Source of the DNA: Symbiodinium natans | Taxonomy: Eukaryota; Sar; Dinophyceae; Suessiales; Symbiodiniaceae | Direction of reading: 5' to 3' | NCBI GenBank assembly: GCA_905221605.1 | Contig: CAJNDS010002390.1 | Location: forward strand, 287,239 to 351,238 | Length of the DNA: 64,000 bases | Notes under the pieces: generated by a model | What the model was told of the DNA's origin: nothing | The model's input: the letters and a program-made list of their open reading frames with translations, nothing else | Database searches by the model: none | Translations under genes and position numbers: made by a program | Shown here: positions 55,688 through 64,000 of the stretch, piece by piece | Layout of the letters: the number at the start of each line of letters is the position of its first letter | How positions within the stretch are numbered: the stretch's first letter is position 1

Positions 55688-55887
55688 TTGTACACCCAAA
55701 GGTTTCCCTGAATGTACTCCTAATATGGCCCTTATTTTCCCTTAGGGAGCCTTTAAAACAGGACCCCAACACCCAAGGGTACAACCTTAAGGGTCCAAGG
55801 TAGAACCCCTAGACTTGAAGGCCTCTTCAGGGATCATGAAGCTTAACTAAGGTTATCTAGGGGGGGACCCCAGGCAGGCGTATAGGG

Positions 55888-56026
55888 AGATTCATGGTAC
55901 TTAAAAACCAACTAGAACTGTAGTTATAACTATACTTATAACCACATTAGGGCACGTAAGGGGCTTAGAAGTGGCTTATAAGTACAGCTAGCATTGGTTA
56001 ATGAGTACCATGAGCCTCCAAGTAGA
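55888..56026. mobile_element. fold-back element, family A copy
   Basis: The left arm is GGGAGATTCATGGTACTTAA then AAACCAA. The right arm on the other strand is CTTGGAGGCTCATGGTACTC then ATTAACCAA. The centre contains TTATAAGTACAGCTAG, shared with the copies near 43100 and 61950. Confidence 0.7.
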
Positions 56027-56087
56027 TGAAGGGTGCTGTGCCCCACTTGGCTGGGCCATCTTCAGCTGTCGGCTTTCCCATCGGCGT

Positions 56088-56322
56088 GAGGTTTGGGGTT
56101 TAGGGCTTAGGGTTTGGGGTTTTGGGGTTAGGGTTTGGGGTTTAGGGTTTGGGGTTTAGGGTTTAGGAATTGAGCTGGGTTAGGGAGTTGAACTCAGCAG
56201 GGAAAACCTGCCAACTCTTGGAAGCGCGCCCGCTCAACACCCCTCAAAAGTCCGCAAAGCTACGCCCTAAACCCTAAACCTTAAACCCCTAAACCCCAAA
56301 CCCTAAACCCTCAACCCTAAAC
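56088..56322. other. TTTAGGG tract then CCCTAAA tract, 97 bp apart
   Basis: TTTAGGG/TTTGGGG (56088-56168), then unique sequence, then CCCTAAA (56265-56322): the facing arrangement opposite to the telomere-armed unit. Confidence 0.75.
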
Positions 56323-56524
56323 CGCTCCCAAATGGCTCCGAGCGGCTCCTGAAGGGCTCCCATTGTGGACCCACGCCCTTTGCAGCTTCCGGAAGCCCCA
56401 AAGCCCAAAAGCCTCAACCCCCTGAATCCCAAGCCGTCAGCCCGTCAGCCCTAAACGCTGAACCGCAAGCCCCAAGAACCCAAAACCCGAAACCCCAAGC
56501 TGCCCAGACCCCTGATTAAAAACC

Positions 56525-56960
56525 TGAAGCCCTAAACTCTAAACCCTAAACCCTAAGTTCTAAGCCCCAAGCCCTAAGCCCGAAGCCCTCAGCCCTAAGC
56601 CCTCAGCCCTAAGCCCTAAGCCCTAAGCCCTCAGCCCTAAGCCCTAAGCCCTAAGCCCTAAGACCTAAGCCCTAAACCCAGCCAAGGCCTGGGCACTGCG
56701 GTGTCGTCCAGCGCAGGCCCGGCAGCAGGCGACGGGGGATTTGCATTTGATCGGGGTTAGGGTTTGGGGTTTGGGGGTTGTGTAGATTGAGGGTTCAGAA
56801 CTTAGGGCTAGGGTTTAGGGTTTAGGGTTGAGGGTTGAGGGTTTGGGGTTTGGGGGTTGTGGTAGTTTAGGGTTGAGAGTTTAGGGGTAGTGGTAGTTTA
56901 GGGATGAGGGTTTCGGGTTTAGGGTTTTAGGGATTCAGGGTCTAGGGTTTAGGGTTCACG
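56525..56960. repeat. telomere-armed unit with CCCTAAG/CCCTCAG arm
   Basis: Left arm of CCCTAAG and CCCTCAG repeats (56525-56690), GC-rich core of about 66 bp starting CAGCCAAGGCCTGGGC (shared with the unit at 2823-3017), and a degenerate TTTAGGG/TTGAGGG right arm (56757-56960) holding two copies of a GGGGGTTGTG-containing block. Confidence 0.7.
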
Positions 56961-58244
56961 GTTTGCCGTTTAGGGGCGAAAGAGCACCCCTAAGTACCCC
57001 TTCGTAAGGGTCTTTCTAGGAGACGTCGAGGGCACTTGGTTGGGTACTTGGGGTGTGGATAGACCTTGAACCCTGCAATGGTGGTTCTCATGATGGGTTT
57101 AGGGTTTAGGGTTTAGGGTTTCCCTGAACCTTAAACCCCTACACCAGGTAGCAGCTGGGGCGCCGGGGGCGCATCTGCGGCTGCCGATGAGCTTGCGTCG
57201 CTTCTCTTCCTGCCAGGGGGCCCGGGGTTTATTGAGGTCGAGCAACCCTAAACCCTAAACCCTAAACCCTAAACCCTAAACCCTAAACCCTAGACCCTAG
57301 ACCCTAGACCCTAGACCCTAAACCCTAAACCCTAAGCCCTAAGCCCTAAGCCCTAAACCTAAAACTGTAAACCCTAAGCTCTCAAGTGGGTTTAGGGGTT
57401 CTTGAAGTTTTCGGTTCTACCCATGCGCCCCACACCCTGAGAATTTAGGCCTCTAGTTTGGAGATGTCGCGCGGGTAGTTGCGCGCTGGCTCTTGTAAAG
57501 CAACAAGTACTTAGGGTTTAGGGTTAAGGGTTTAAAAAAGGATGATGTTGTAGTTGTCCTACCTAGTTTCCCGTCTCTTATGGGGGTGTTATACGAGGCT
57601 TGTCTGAACCCTAAACCCTAAACCCTAAACCCTAAACCCTAAACCCTAAACCCTAAACCCTAGACCCTAGACCCTAAACCCTAAACCCTAAACCCTATAG
57701 GGCTCTTGAGGGGGAGCCTAGGAATTAGTGGGGAGAATTTGGGAACCTTGGGTTACATCCCCCCCCCTCCCTCAAGAAGCCTTTACTATCCCTAAACCCT
57801 AAACCCTAAACCCTAAACTCTAAACCCTAAACCCTAAACCCTAAACCCTAAACCCTAAACCCTAAACCTTAAACCCTAAACCCTAAACCCCCAAACCCTA
57901 AAACCCTTGTACGACCAGCAGCTGCGCACCGAAAGCTGCCCTGCTAAGAGCACAAGCCAACTGCCGACCCCAAAACCGAAACCCTGAAAACCTAAATCCT
58001 TAAAGCCTAAACCTCAACCCTCAACCCCAAACCCGAAGCCCTTAACAAACCTAAACCCTTAAGCCCTAAACCTCAACCCTAAACCCCAAACCCGAAACCC
58101 TAAAACTCCTGTGTAAACCCTAAACCCTAGACCCTAGACCCTAAACCCTTAACCCTAAACCGCCCTGCATCCCGCCATTCCACCAGATGCCAGGCGAGAG
58201 CTGCCAGGCACTGCCAACGAGGACCCGTGCGCTTGGCGAAGTGA
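56961..58244. other. CCCTAAA tracts and unique spacers
   Basis: TTTAGGG words 57094-57122; CCCTAAA with a CCCTAGA block 57243-57375; CCCTAAA with CCCTAGA 57606-57700; CCCTAAA 57790-57910; degenerate 58015-58165. Five consecutive tracts run in the same direction, in contrast to most of the window. Unique spacers hold no recognised gene. Confidence 0.65.
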
Positions 58245-58530
58245 GCCTTAAACCCTAAACCCAAACCCTAAACCCTAAACCCTAAACCCTAAACCCTAAA
58301 CCCTAAACCCTAAACCCTAAACCCTAAACCCCAAACCCTAAACCCCAAACCCTAAACCCTAAAACCTAAACTTCATATAAAAGTCCAGAACCCTTAATAT
58401 GAGCAATTTGGAGTTCAGGGCTGGTTGGGGCCTGGATTGCGGCAAGGTGAATTTTTCGGTTTAGGGTTTAGGGCTTGGTTAGGGTTTAGGGTTTAGGGTT
58501 TCGGGTTTGGGGTTTGGGGTTTAGGGTTGA
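58245..58530. repeat. telomere-armed unit, core about 58371-58459
   Basis: CCCTAAA arm (58245-58370), 89 bp core and a TTTAGGG/TTTGGGG arm (58460-58530). Confidence 0.7.
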
Positions 58531-58675
58531 AGGTCATTGGGTCTAGGGTTCAGGGCTGACTTCGTGTACGATACCTTTGAATCCCATGGAAGTACTATGG
58601 GGTCCCTGATTGGCTAATTCCCAGTTAAGAGTCAGTGGATTTCAGGGTGCAGATTTCTTCAGGAGGAGCTCTGTC

Positions 58676-58938
58676 TGCCTCCGTCTCTGTCTCTGTGTCT
58701 GTGTCTGTGTCTGTGTCTGTCTCTGTCTCTGTCTCTGTGTCTGTTTCTGTCTCTGTCTGTGTCTGTCTCTGTTTCTGTCTTTGTCTCTGTTTCTGTCCCT
58801 GTCCCTTTCTCTGTCTCTGTCTCTGTCTCTGTTTGCGTCCCTGTCCCTGTCCCTGTCCTGTCTCTGCCTTCGTCTCTATCTCTCTCCCTCTTTCTCTCTC
58901 TGCTCTCTCTCTCTCTCTTCCTCTTTTTTTGTTTTTTA

Positions 58939-58990
<52 letters not shown>
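58676..58990 (+). repeat. CT/CTGT microsatellite, pyrimidine-rich
   Basis: TCTGTG and TCTGTC hexamers pass into CCCTGT and then pure CT. Serine/valine/leucine-rich frames in three phases are translations of the repeat, not genes. A long polypyrimidine strand of this kind can form triplex DNA. Confidence 0.95.
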
Positions 58991-58993
<3 letters not shown>

Positions 58994-59049
58994 TGCAGCC
59001 CCATAACAGCCTTTCCATGAGTCAACTAGGGGGTCGACCCGGCCCCAAA

Positions 59050-59442
59050 CCCCCTTAACCCCTTAAACCCCTTAAACCCCTTAAACCCCTTAAACCCCTT
59101 AAACCCCTTAAACCCCTTAAACTCCTTAAACCCCTTAAACCCCTTAAACCCCTTAAACCCCTTAAACCCCATCCTAAACCCTAAACCATCCTAAACCCCT
59201 TAAACCCCTTAAACCCCTTAACCCAAAGCAGCCCTAAGCTGCTTTGCCCCAGGATGCCATCTGTAGCTTGTTCTCCAGATACGGTCTTGTCACGGCCGTG
59301 GACATTGTGCCGGCCTCTCAGCCCTGTGCCGGTTTAGGGTTTAGGGTTTTAGGGTTTAGGATTTAGGGTTTAGGGCTTAGGGTTCAGGGTTTAGGGTTTA
59401 GGGTTTAGGGTTCAGGGTTTAGGGTTCAGGGTTTAGGATTTC
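59050..59442. repeat. telomere-armed unit with CCCCTTAAA nine-base arm
   Basis: The left arm is about fifteen copies of the nine-base AACCCCTTA (59050-59222, with a short CCCTAAACC break), the core about 107 bp (59223-59329) with the palindrome AAAGCAGCCCTAAGCTGCTTT at its left edge, and the right arm ordinary TTTAGGG/TTCAGGG (59330-59442). Confidence 0.75.
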
Positions 59443-59754
59443 GGGAGCCCTAAACCCTAAGCTCTACACCACCTACACCCCTAAGCCGTAAGCCAGGTGT
59501 GAAACGGGTTTGGGATTTAGGGGCCCTTATAAGAGATCCTTGGGGGCAAGGCAGGGGCGATCTTGGACTACGTAGGGATTTAGGGACTATTGACTATGCA
59601 TGTGGATCTGTTCGTGTGTGTGTGTGTGTGTGCGCGTGCGGGAGCACTTCGACCGATGCGTATGTGTATGTTTTCGCGTCTTGTTCGGCACAGGGGGTGG
59701 AAACGGACATAGTCGGCCCCGCCCGCAAAATTCATCCGGCTTGAAGGCGTCTGA

Positions 59755-60020
59755 GCCCTAAACCCGAAACCCTAAACCCTAAACCCTAAACCCTAAACCC
59801 TAAACCCTAAACTCTGAACCCTAAACCCTATACCCTAAACCCTAGAAAGTAGTGAGCAGCCCAGAAGCGATGTGCAGGACTCCGGGGAAGCGCGTAGGGA
59901 ATGAATCCCTAAACTTCAATCCGGGACCCTGAGCTGCTCACCTTAAACCCGGAACCTCGAATCCCGAGAGGGTTTAGGGTTTAGGGTTTAGGGTTTAGGG
60001 CTTAGGGGTTTGGGGTTTAC
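59755..60020. repeat. telomere-armed unit, core about 59846-59969
   Basis: CCCTAAA arm (59755-59845), core of about 124 bp, and a short TTTAGGG arm (59970-60020). Confidence 0.65.
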
Positions 60021-60134
60021 TACTTGAAGGCTGTTCAAGTCTTAGAACCCTTACTACGTCCCAAACCCTAATGTCATTCCAGCCCTTCTTATTTTGACGG
60101 TTTGAGGGTCTCCCCCCCAAAACCACAAAAGTCC

Positions 60135-60400
60135 AACACCCTAAGCCCTGAACCCTCAACCCTAAACCCTAACCCATAACCCTAAACCCACAGCCATGAC
60201 GCGGCCAGGCGAAGCCCGGACGATGGCCGGGTGAAGGGCTATGCCAGGGCCCTGGTTTCTGGATCAAGGGTTCAGGGTTCAGGGTTCAGGGTTCAGGGTC
60301 TAGGGTTTAGGGTTTAGGGTTTGGGTTTTAGGGTTTAGGGTTTAGGGTTAGGGTGTAGGGTGTAGGGTTTAGGGGGTTCGGGGTTTTAGGGTTTATGAGG
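60135..60400. repeat. telomere-armed unit, core about 60191-60267
   Basis: Degenerate CCCTAAA arm (60135-60190), GC-rich core of about 77 bp, and a TTCAGGG/TTTAGGG arm (60268-60400). Confidence 0.7.
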
Positions 60401-60477
60401 TCCTTTCGGGTGTTAAGGTTGTTGGGTAGGGGGCGTGGGGGTGAGGGGGTTGAAGCCTAAACCCGCAAGCCCCTAAA

Positions 60478-60768
60478 TCCTAAACCCTAAACCCTAAACC
60501 CTAGACCCTAAACCCTAAACCCTAAACCCTAAACCCTAAACCCTAAACCCTAAACCCTAAACCCTAAATTTACGGGGTCAAGATATGGTCCATCTAGCTT
60601 GCTCCTTCTGATGAACACCCTCCATCCCTAGGCTCCAGAGTTCTAACGAACGTTCCGCCCGCTGTAGGGTTTAGACTTCAGGGTTCAGGATTTAGGGTTC
60701 AGGCTTCGGGGTTTAGGGCTTAGGGTTTAGGGTTCAGGGTTTAGGGTTTAGGGTTTAGGGTTTAGGGC
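60478..60768. repeat. telomere-armed unit, core about 60567-60664
   Basis: CCCTAAA arm (60478-60566), core of about 98 bp and a TTTAGGG/TTCAGGG arm (60665-60768). Confidence 0.7.
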
Positions 60769-61559
60769 ATCTAAGCGGCCCATTGGAGGCTTGTCTGTAT
60801 TGGGTGTCGGAGTCGAGAGCCTATTTAACTGCGGGGGGCCCTTTGCAGCCTACTTAGGGTTTCGGGTTTGGGGTTTAGGGTTTAGGGTTTCGGGTTTAGG
60901 GTTTAGGGTTTCGGGTTTCGGGTTTAGGGTTTAGGGCTTTTGGGAACCTGGAGCCCCAAACAAGAGGGCAACTTGTTGCGTGCCCGAGGTCATGATGGAG
61001 AGTCGGGAGAGTGCACAGCGGGCAAAGGAGAGGGCGCGTCCTGAAACCCCTAAAGGCTCTGAACCCAAAGCGCCCCGAAACCCTGAGACCTAAGCCCTGA
61101 ACGCTTTGGACATTAAAGCTAAAGACCCCAAGGCTTTAAATTCTAAACCTAAAGCCCTCAACCCAAGGACCCTGAAACCCTAAACTTACAGCCTAAACCC
61201 TGACACGTGAACTGTAGAAGCTCGTCGCCTTTCGGGTGGTGTGTCTGAGGGATTTTCCCAGAAATTTCAGGTTCAGAGTTGGGAGTCCTTACTAGGGACT
61301 ATAGCACCCCCTGTTATAGCCCCTACTAAGGAGGGAACATCCCAAGTTCAGGGTTTTGCAAGCGGTCCCGGTCTAGGGCTTTACGGCTTTAGTCCTTTAG
61401 GACCAACCCCAAACCCTCGACTCTAAACCCCACTTCTAAGCCCATTCCAGCTGAACCTTGAACCCACAAAGCCTACGCCTTGAACCCCAAGCCTTAAGCC
61501 CTGCAAAGTGTGGGAACTTGCCCTGGCCCTGTATCCGTAAAGCCTCTAGGCCCCAAGCC
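60769..61559. other. unique spacer with hairpin
   Basis: TTTAGGG/TTTCGGG tract 60853-60928; unique sequence with a family D hairpin at 61287-61332. No gene recognised. Confidence 0.6.
61287..61332. mobile_element. hairpin element, family D inner stem
   Basis: CCTTACTAGGGACTATA and, on the other strand, CCTTAGTAGGGGCTATA around a loop of about 12 bases. It is followed by GAGGGAACATCCC, as in the copy at 51702-51773 (GGGGTAACATGCC). Confidence 0.7.
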
Positions 61560-61860
61560 CCCCAACCCCAAACCCTACACCCTGAACCCCAAACCCTACG
61601 CCTGAACCCCAAGCCCCAAACCCTAAGCCCTAAATCCGAAACCCGACACCCGAAACCCCAAACAGCGAACCCTACACCCTAAACCCCAAACCCTACACCC
61701 CAAACCCGAAACCCGAAAACCCAAGCCCCAAACCCTAAAACCTAAACCCCAAACCCCAGACCCTAAACCCCAAGCCCGAAACCCCAAACCCCACAACCCC
61801 AAACCCCAAAGCCTACAGTAAACCTTGCCCCGAACCAAACCCCAAACCCTAAACCCTAAT
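61560..61860 (-). repeat. degenerate CCCCAAA / CCCTACA tract
   Basis: About 300 bp of CCCTACA, CCCCAAA, CCCGAAA and CCCAAGC variants. The minus-strand 107-codon frame across it is Gly/Phe/Arg-rich repeat translation and is not called. Confidence 0.8.
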
Positions 61861-61892
61861 TTCCCAAGCCGCGAAATCCCAAATATCCTTAA

Positions 61893-62007
61893 GCGCAGGA
61901 CGCCCCTTAAGTGCTGTACGATGGTGAGAAGTACAGCTTTAAGCAACTGCAGGTTTTAAGTACAGTTATAAGTACAGTTTATAAGTACCATGAGGTTGCA
62001 AGTATCC
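61893..62007. mobile_element. diverged fold-back, family A
   Basis: The right part TTATAAGTACCATGAGGTTG then CAAGTA is a clear arm. The left arm, GATGGTGAGAAGTACAGC, is weak. The interior AAGTACAGTTATAAGTACAG is shared with other family A copies. Confidence 0.45.
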
Positions 62008-62445
62008 CTAAACCCTAAACCCCAAACCCTAAACCCTGAACCCTAAACCCTAAACCCCAAACCCTAAACCCCAAACCCTAAACCCTAAACCCCAAACCCT
62101 AAACCCTAAACCCTAAACCCTAAACCCTAAACCCTAAACCCCCCAGCATCCCTTAAGCGCAGGACGCCCTGCAAGACCGGGAGGTCGACGGGGTTCCGCT
62201 GTGGATCGAGTGGTCGAAGACCCAACTGCCCCAGGCCCCCGGGGTTTGGGGTTTAGGGTTTAGGGTTTAGGGTTTAGGGTTTAGGGGTTTAGGGTTTAGG
62301 GTTTAGGGGTTTAGGGGTTTAGGGTTTAGGGTTTTAGGGTTTCGGGGTTTAGGGGTTTGGGGGTTTGGGGTTTAGGGTTTTGGGGTTTAGGGTTTAAGGT
62401 TTTTTTGGTTTCGGGTGTTAGGGATTAGGGTTTAGGGTTTAGGGC
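62008..62445. repeat. telomere-armed unit, core about 62141-62240
   Basis: CCCTAAA arm (62008-62140), core of about 100 bp, and a long TTTAGGG/TTTAGGGG arm (62241-62445). The core starts with CCTTAAGCGCAGGACGCC, which also occurs at about 61887-61904 just left of the preceding element. Confidence 0.75.
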
Positions 62446-63655
62446 TGTCTATGCCCTGCACACCCTAAACCCTGGGGGTTTTAGGGGGTTTTAGGCGTTG
62501 CAGGGGGTGCCTGGGAAGCTTCAGGGTTTCTAACCCCGTGTTTTTTTTGGATTCCGGGGGGTTCATGGTGTTGAGCTGGTTACAGTTGGGTTCCGGATTG
62601 AGACTTCAAGGGTTCAGGGTGCGAGTGTAAGGGTTTCGGATTTTCGTTTTGGGAGTTCGGGGTCTAGGGTTTCAGGGTTGAGGGGTTGAGAGCCGAGGGT
62701 CTAGGGTTTAGGGTTCAGGGCTTAGGATTTTCGGTGTGAGAGTTTGGGAATTTTGGGGTGGAGGGTTTCGGAGTTGGGGGATTTCGGGTTGAGAGTGTAT
62801 GGTTTAGGTGGCTTTAGGCCGTTCTTTATTGGAAAGGCATCTGTAGCCGAGGTTTTGCTATGTTTATGGGGGGCATAAGATTCAGTTTTCGAGCACCTTC
62901 TATGGCCTAAAGGCCATTGAAGTTAGGATGTTGCCTTGGGCTTGCGGTTTGGAGTTTTGGCTCGGGGGTTTAGGTTTGGGGTCCAATTTTCAAGGTTCAG
63001 GGTTTGGGTTTTCCCCTCGTTCTTGCTAGGGAATAGGGGAGTTAGCGCCCTATATTTGCCCTTTGTTTGGGATTTTAAAAGGGTACTTCGCTCCCTCATT
63101 CCCTTCTAAGAACCAGCCAGTTTTTGGAGTTTAGGGGATCAGTATATTCGGGTTTACTGGGTGCGGGTGGTGGGGCTCCTGGTTACGGTTGTTCAGGGTT
63201 TTGGGGTTGAGTCATTTTGGGTTTTCAGGCTTGTTAGGTCTCTTTCTGTAGACGCGAGGCTGAGGATTCACGGCCGCTTCCCTACACCCCGGGAAAGGAT
63301 CCAGTACGTTGCAGACAGCAGTTGACTTTCCTGTCAAATGCAAAGGGCAGCTACACCCAAGCGTATTCCTTTTCAGGGTTGAGGCCTCAATTTCATACTT
63401 CCAAATCGTTGTTGGCTTGCAGGGGCAGGGGAAACTCTCAGGGCGGTTCTTCGGAGCATTCAGACAATCAAAACGAGTGGGTTATTCCTGCCATTAGTTT
63501 AGGGTTTAGGGCTTAGGGTCTCTCCGAGTCCTAGGAGGCTTCAGGGCCCAAGCAGCCACGCCCTCCTGCGCACCAGGGCGACTATTTTCCCACGACGCTG
63601 GGGTACATGGACAGCTTGGGGTGTCTTTGGGGTGTAGGGTTTAGGATCTAGCCCG
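62446..63655. other. degenerate G-rich words and unique sequence
   Basis: Isolated TTTAGGG, TTCAGGG and TTTCGGG words spread over 62460-63010 without clean tracts; fold-back of family C at 63019-63114; unique sequence to 63495; two TTTAGGG words at 63498-63518. A 62-64 codon frame near 63309-63516 has no family signature. Confidence 0.55.
63019..63114. mobile_element. fold-back element, family C, best copy
   Basis: The left arm is GTTCTTGCTAGGGAATAGGG then GAGTTAGCGCCC. The right arm on the other strand is GGTTCTTAGAAGGGAATGAG then GGAGCGAAGTACCC. The arms are about 33 bases around a centre of about 30. Confidence 0.7.
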
Positions 63656-64000
63656 AAACCCTAAACCCTAAACCCTAAACCCTAAACCCTAAACCCTAAA
63701 CCCTAAACCCTACACCCTAAACCCTAAACCCTAAACCCTAAACCCCAAGCCCGAAACACTAAACCCTATGCGTGGGGTTTAGAGGGGTTTCTACAGGTTT
63801 TAGGAGGGATCTTGTGGTTTTGGAACTACAGGCGGCTCGGGGTGAGCAGGGCTGTAGGGTTCGTGTGGTCGGGTTAAGTTCAAGTTTCGGGGTGTACTAG
63901 GTTCCCCAGTCGTACGCGCCCTTCTGCCTGTTTTTGCTTGAGGGCTCCTGTAGGTTCCCCTTTACACCCCCTAAGCGCATAAGGGTTGAAGGGTTTAGGA
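63656..64000. other. CCCTAAA tract and window end
   Basis: CCCTAAA tract of about fifteen repeats (63656-63765), then unique sequence to the window edge with no feature seen. Confidence 0.75.

Noticed and set aside
58610-59058. Serine/valine/leucine-rich frames in several phases and an Arg/Glu-rich one on the minus strand
   Set aside because: Translation of the CT/CTGT microsatellite.

Overview
All calls here come from reading the sequence; nothing was searched against a database. The window looks like dinoflagellate nuclear DNA, most like Symbiodiniaceae. Four things point that way: (i) the seven-base repeat TTTAGGG occurs throughout as roughly 100 short interstitial tracts; (ii) a multi-exon gene uses mainly GC-AG introns, a known dinoflagellate habit; (iii) there are decayed copies of a copia-type, a LINE and a DIRS-like retroelement; (iv) a 12-base core of the dinoflagellate spliced leader occurs at 35890-35901.

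Layout. 1-14.4 kb is a mosaic of TTTAGGG/CCCTAAA tracts, GC-rich spacers and small fold-back elements. Inside it, 4.08-7.07 kb is a block bounded by an inverted repeat. 14.5-17.5 kb (minus) is a decayed RT-RNase H retroelement. 17.6-20.7 kb holds no gene I recognise. 21.2-26.7 kb (minus) is the one convincing host gene: an ART-like N-terminal region followed by eleven kinesin-light-chain-type TPRs. 26.7-31.5 kb is unassigned. 31.5-35.0 kb is a copia RNase H fragment with a long decayed extension, abutting an opposed LINE fragment. 35.0-36.8 kb is AT-rich with a recurring CACTTCGTTC word. 36.8-38.0 kb is a 1.2 kb TAG trinucleotide array. 38-64 kb is again TTTAGGG mosaic with no convincing protein gene.

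Main observations. First, the telomeric tracts are not placed at random. A CCCTAAA tract is followed about 28 times, after only about 65-150 bp (mostly 70-107 bp), by a TTTAGGG tract, whereas the spacers from TTTAGGG to the next CCCTAAA range from tens to several hundred bp. The unit is therefore CCCTAAA(n) - short, often GC-rich core - TTTAGGG(n): a telomere-armed inverted repeat laid out like a tiny linear DNA capped at both ends. In one unit (9905-10372) both arms carry the same CCCTTAAA-like variant, as if they evolved together. Second, in the TPR gene each of ten repeats occupies exactly 126 coding bases, with phase-1 introns at the same codon. That constraint fixes the splice sites and shows that telomeric tracts and a fold-back element lie inside introns of a gene that still has an open frame. 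Third, several families of 45-140 bp hairpin-forming elements recur between the tracts.
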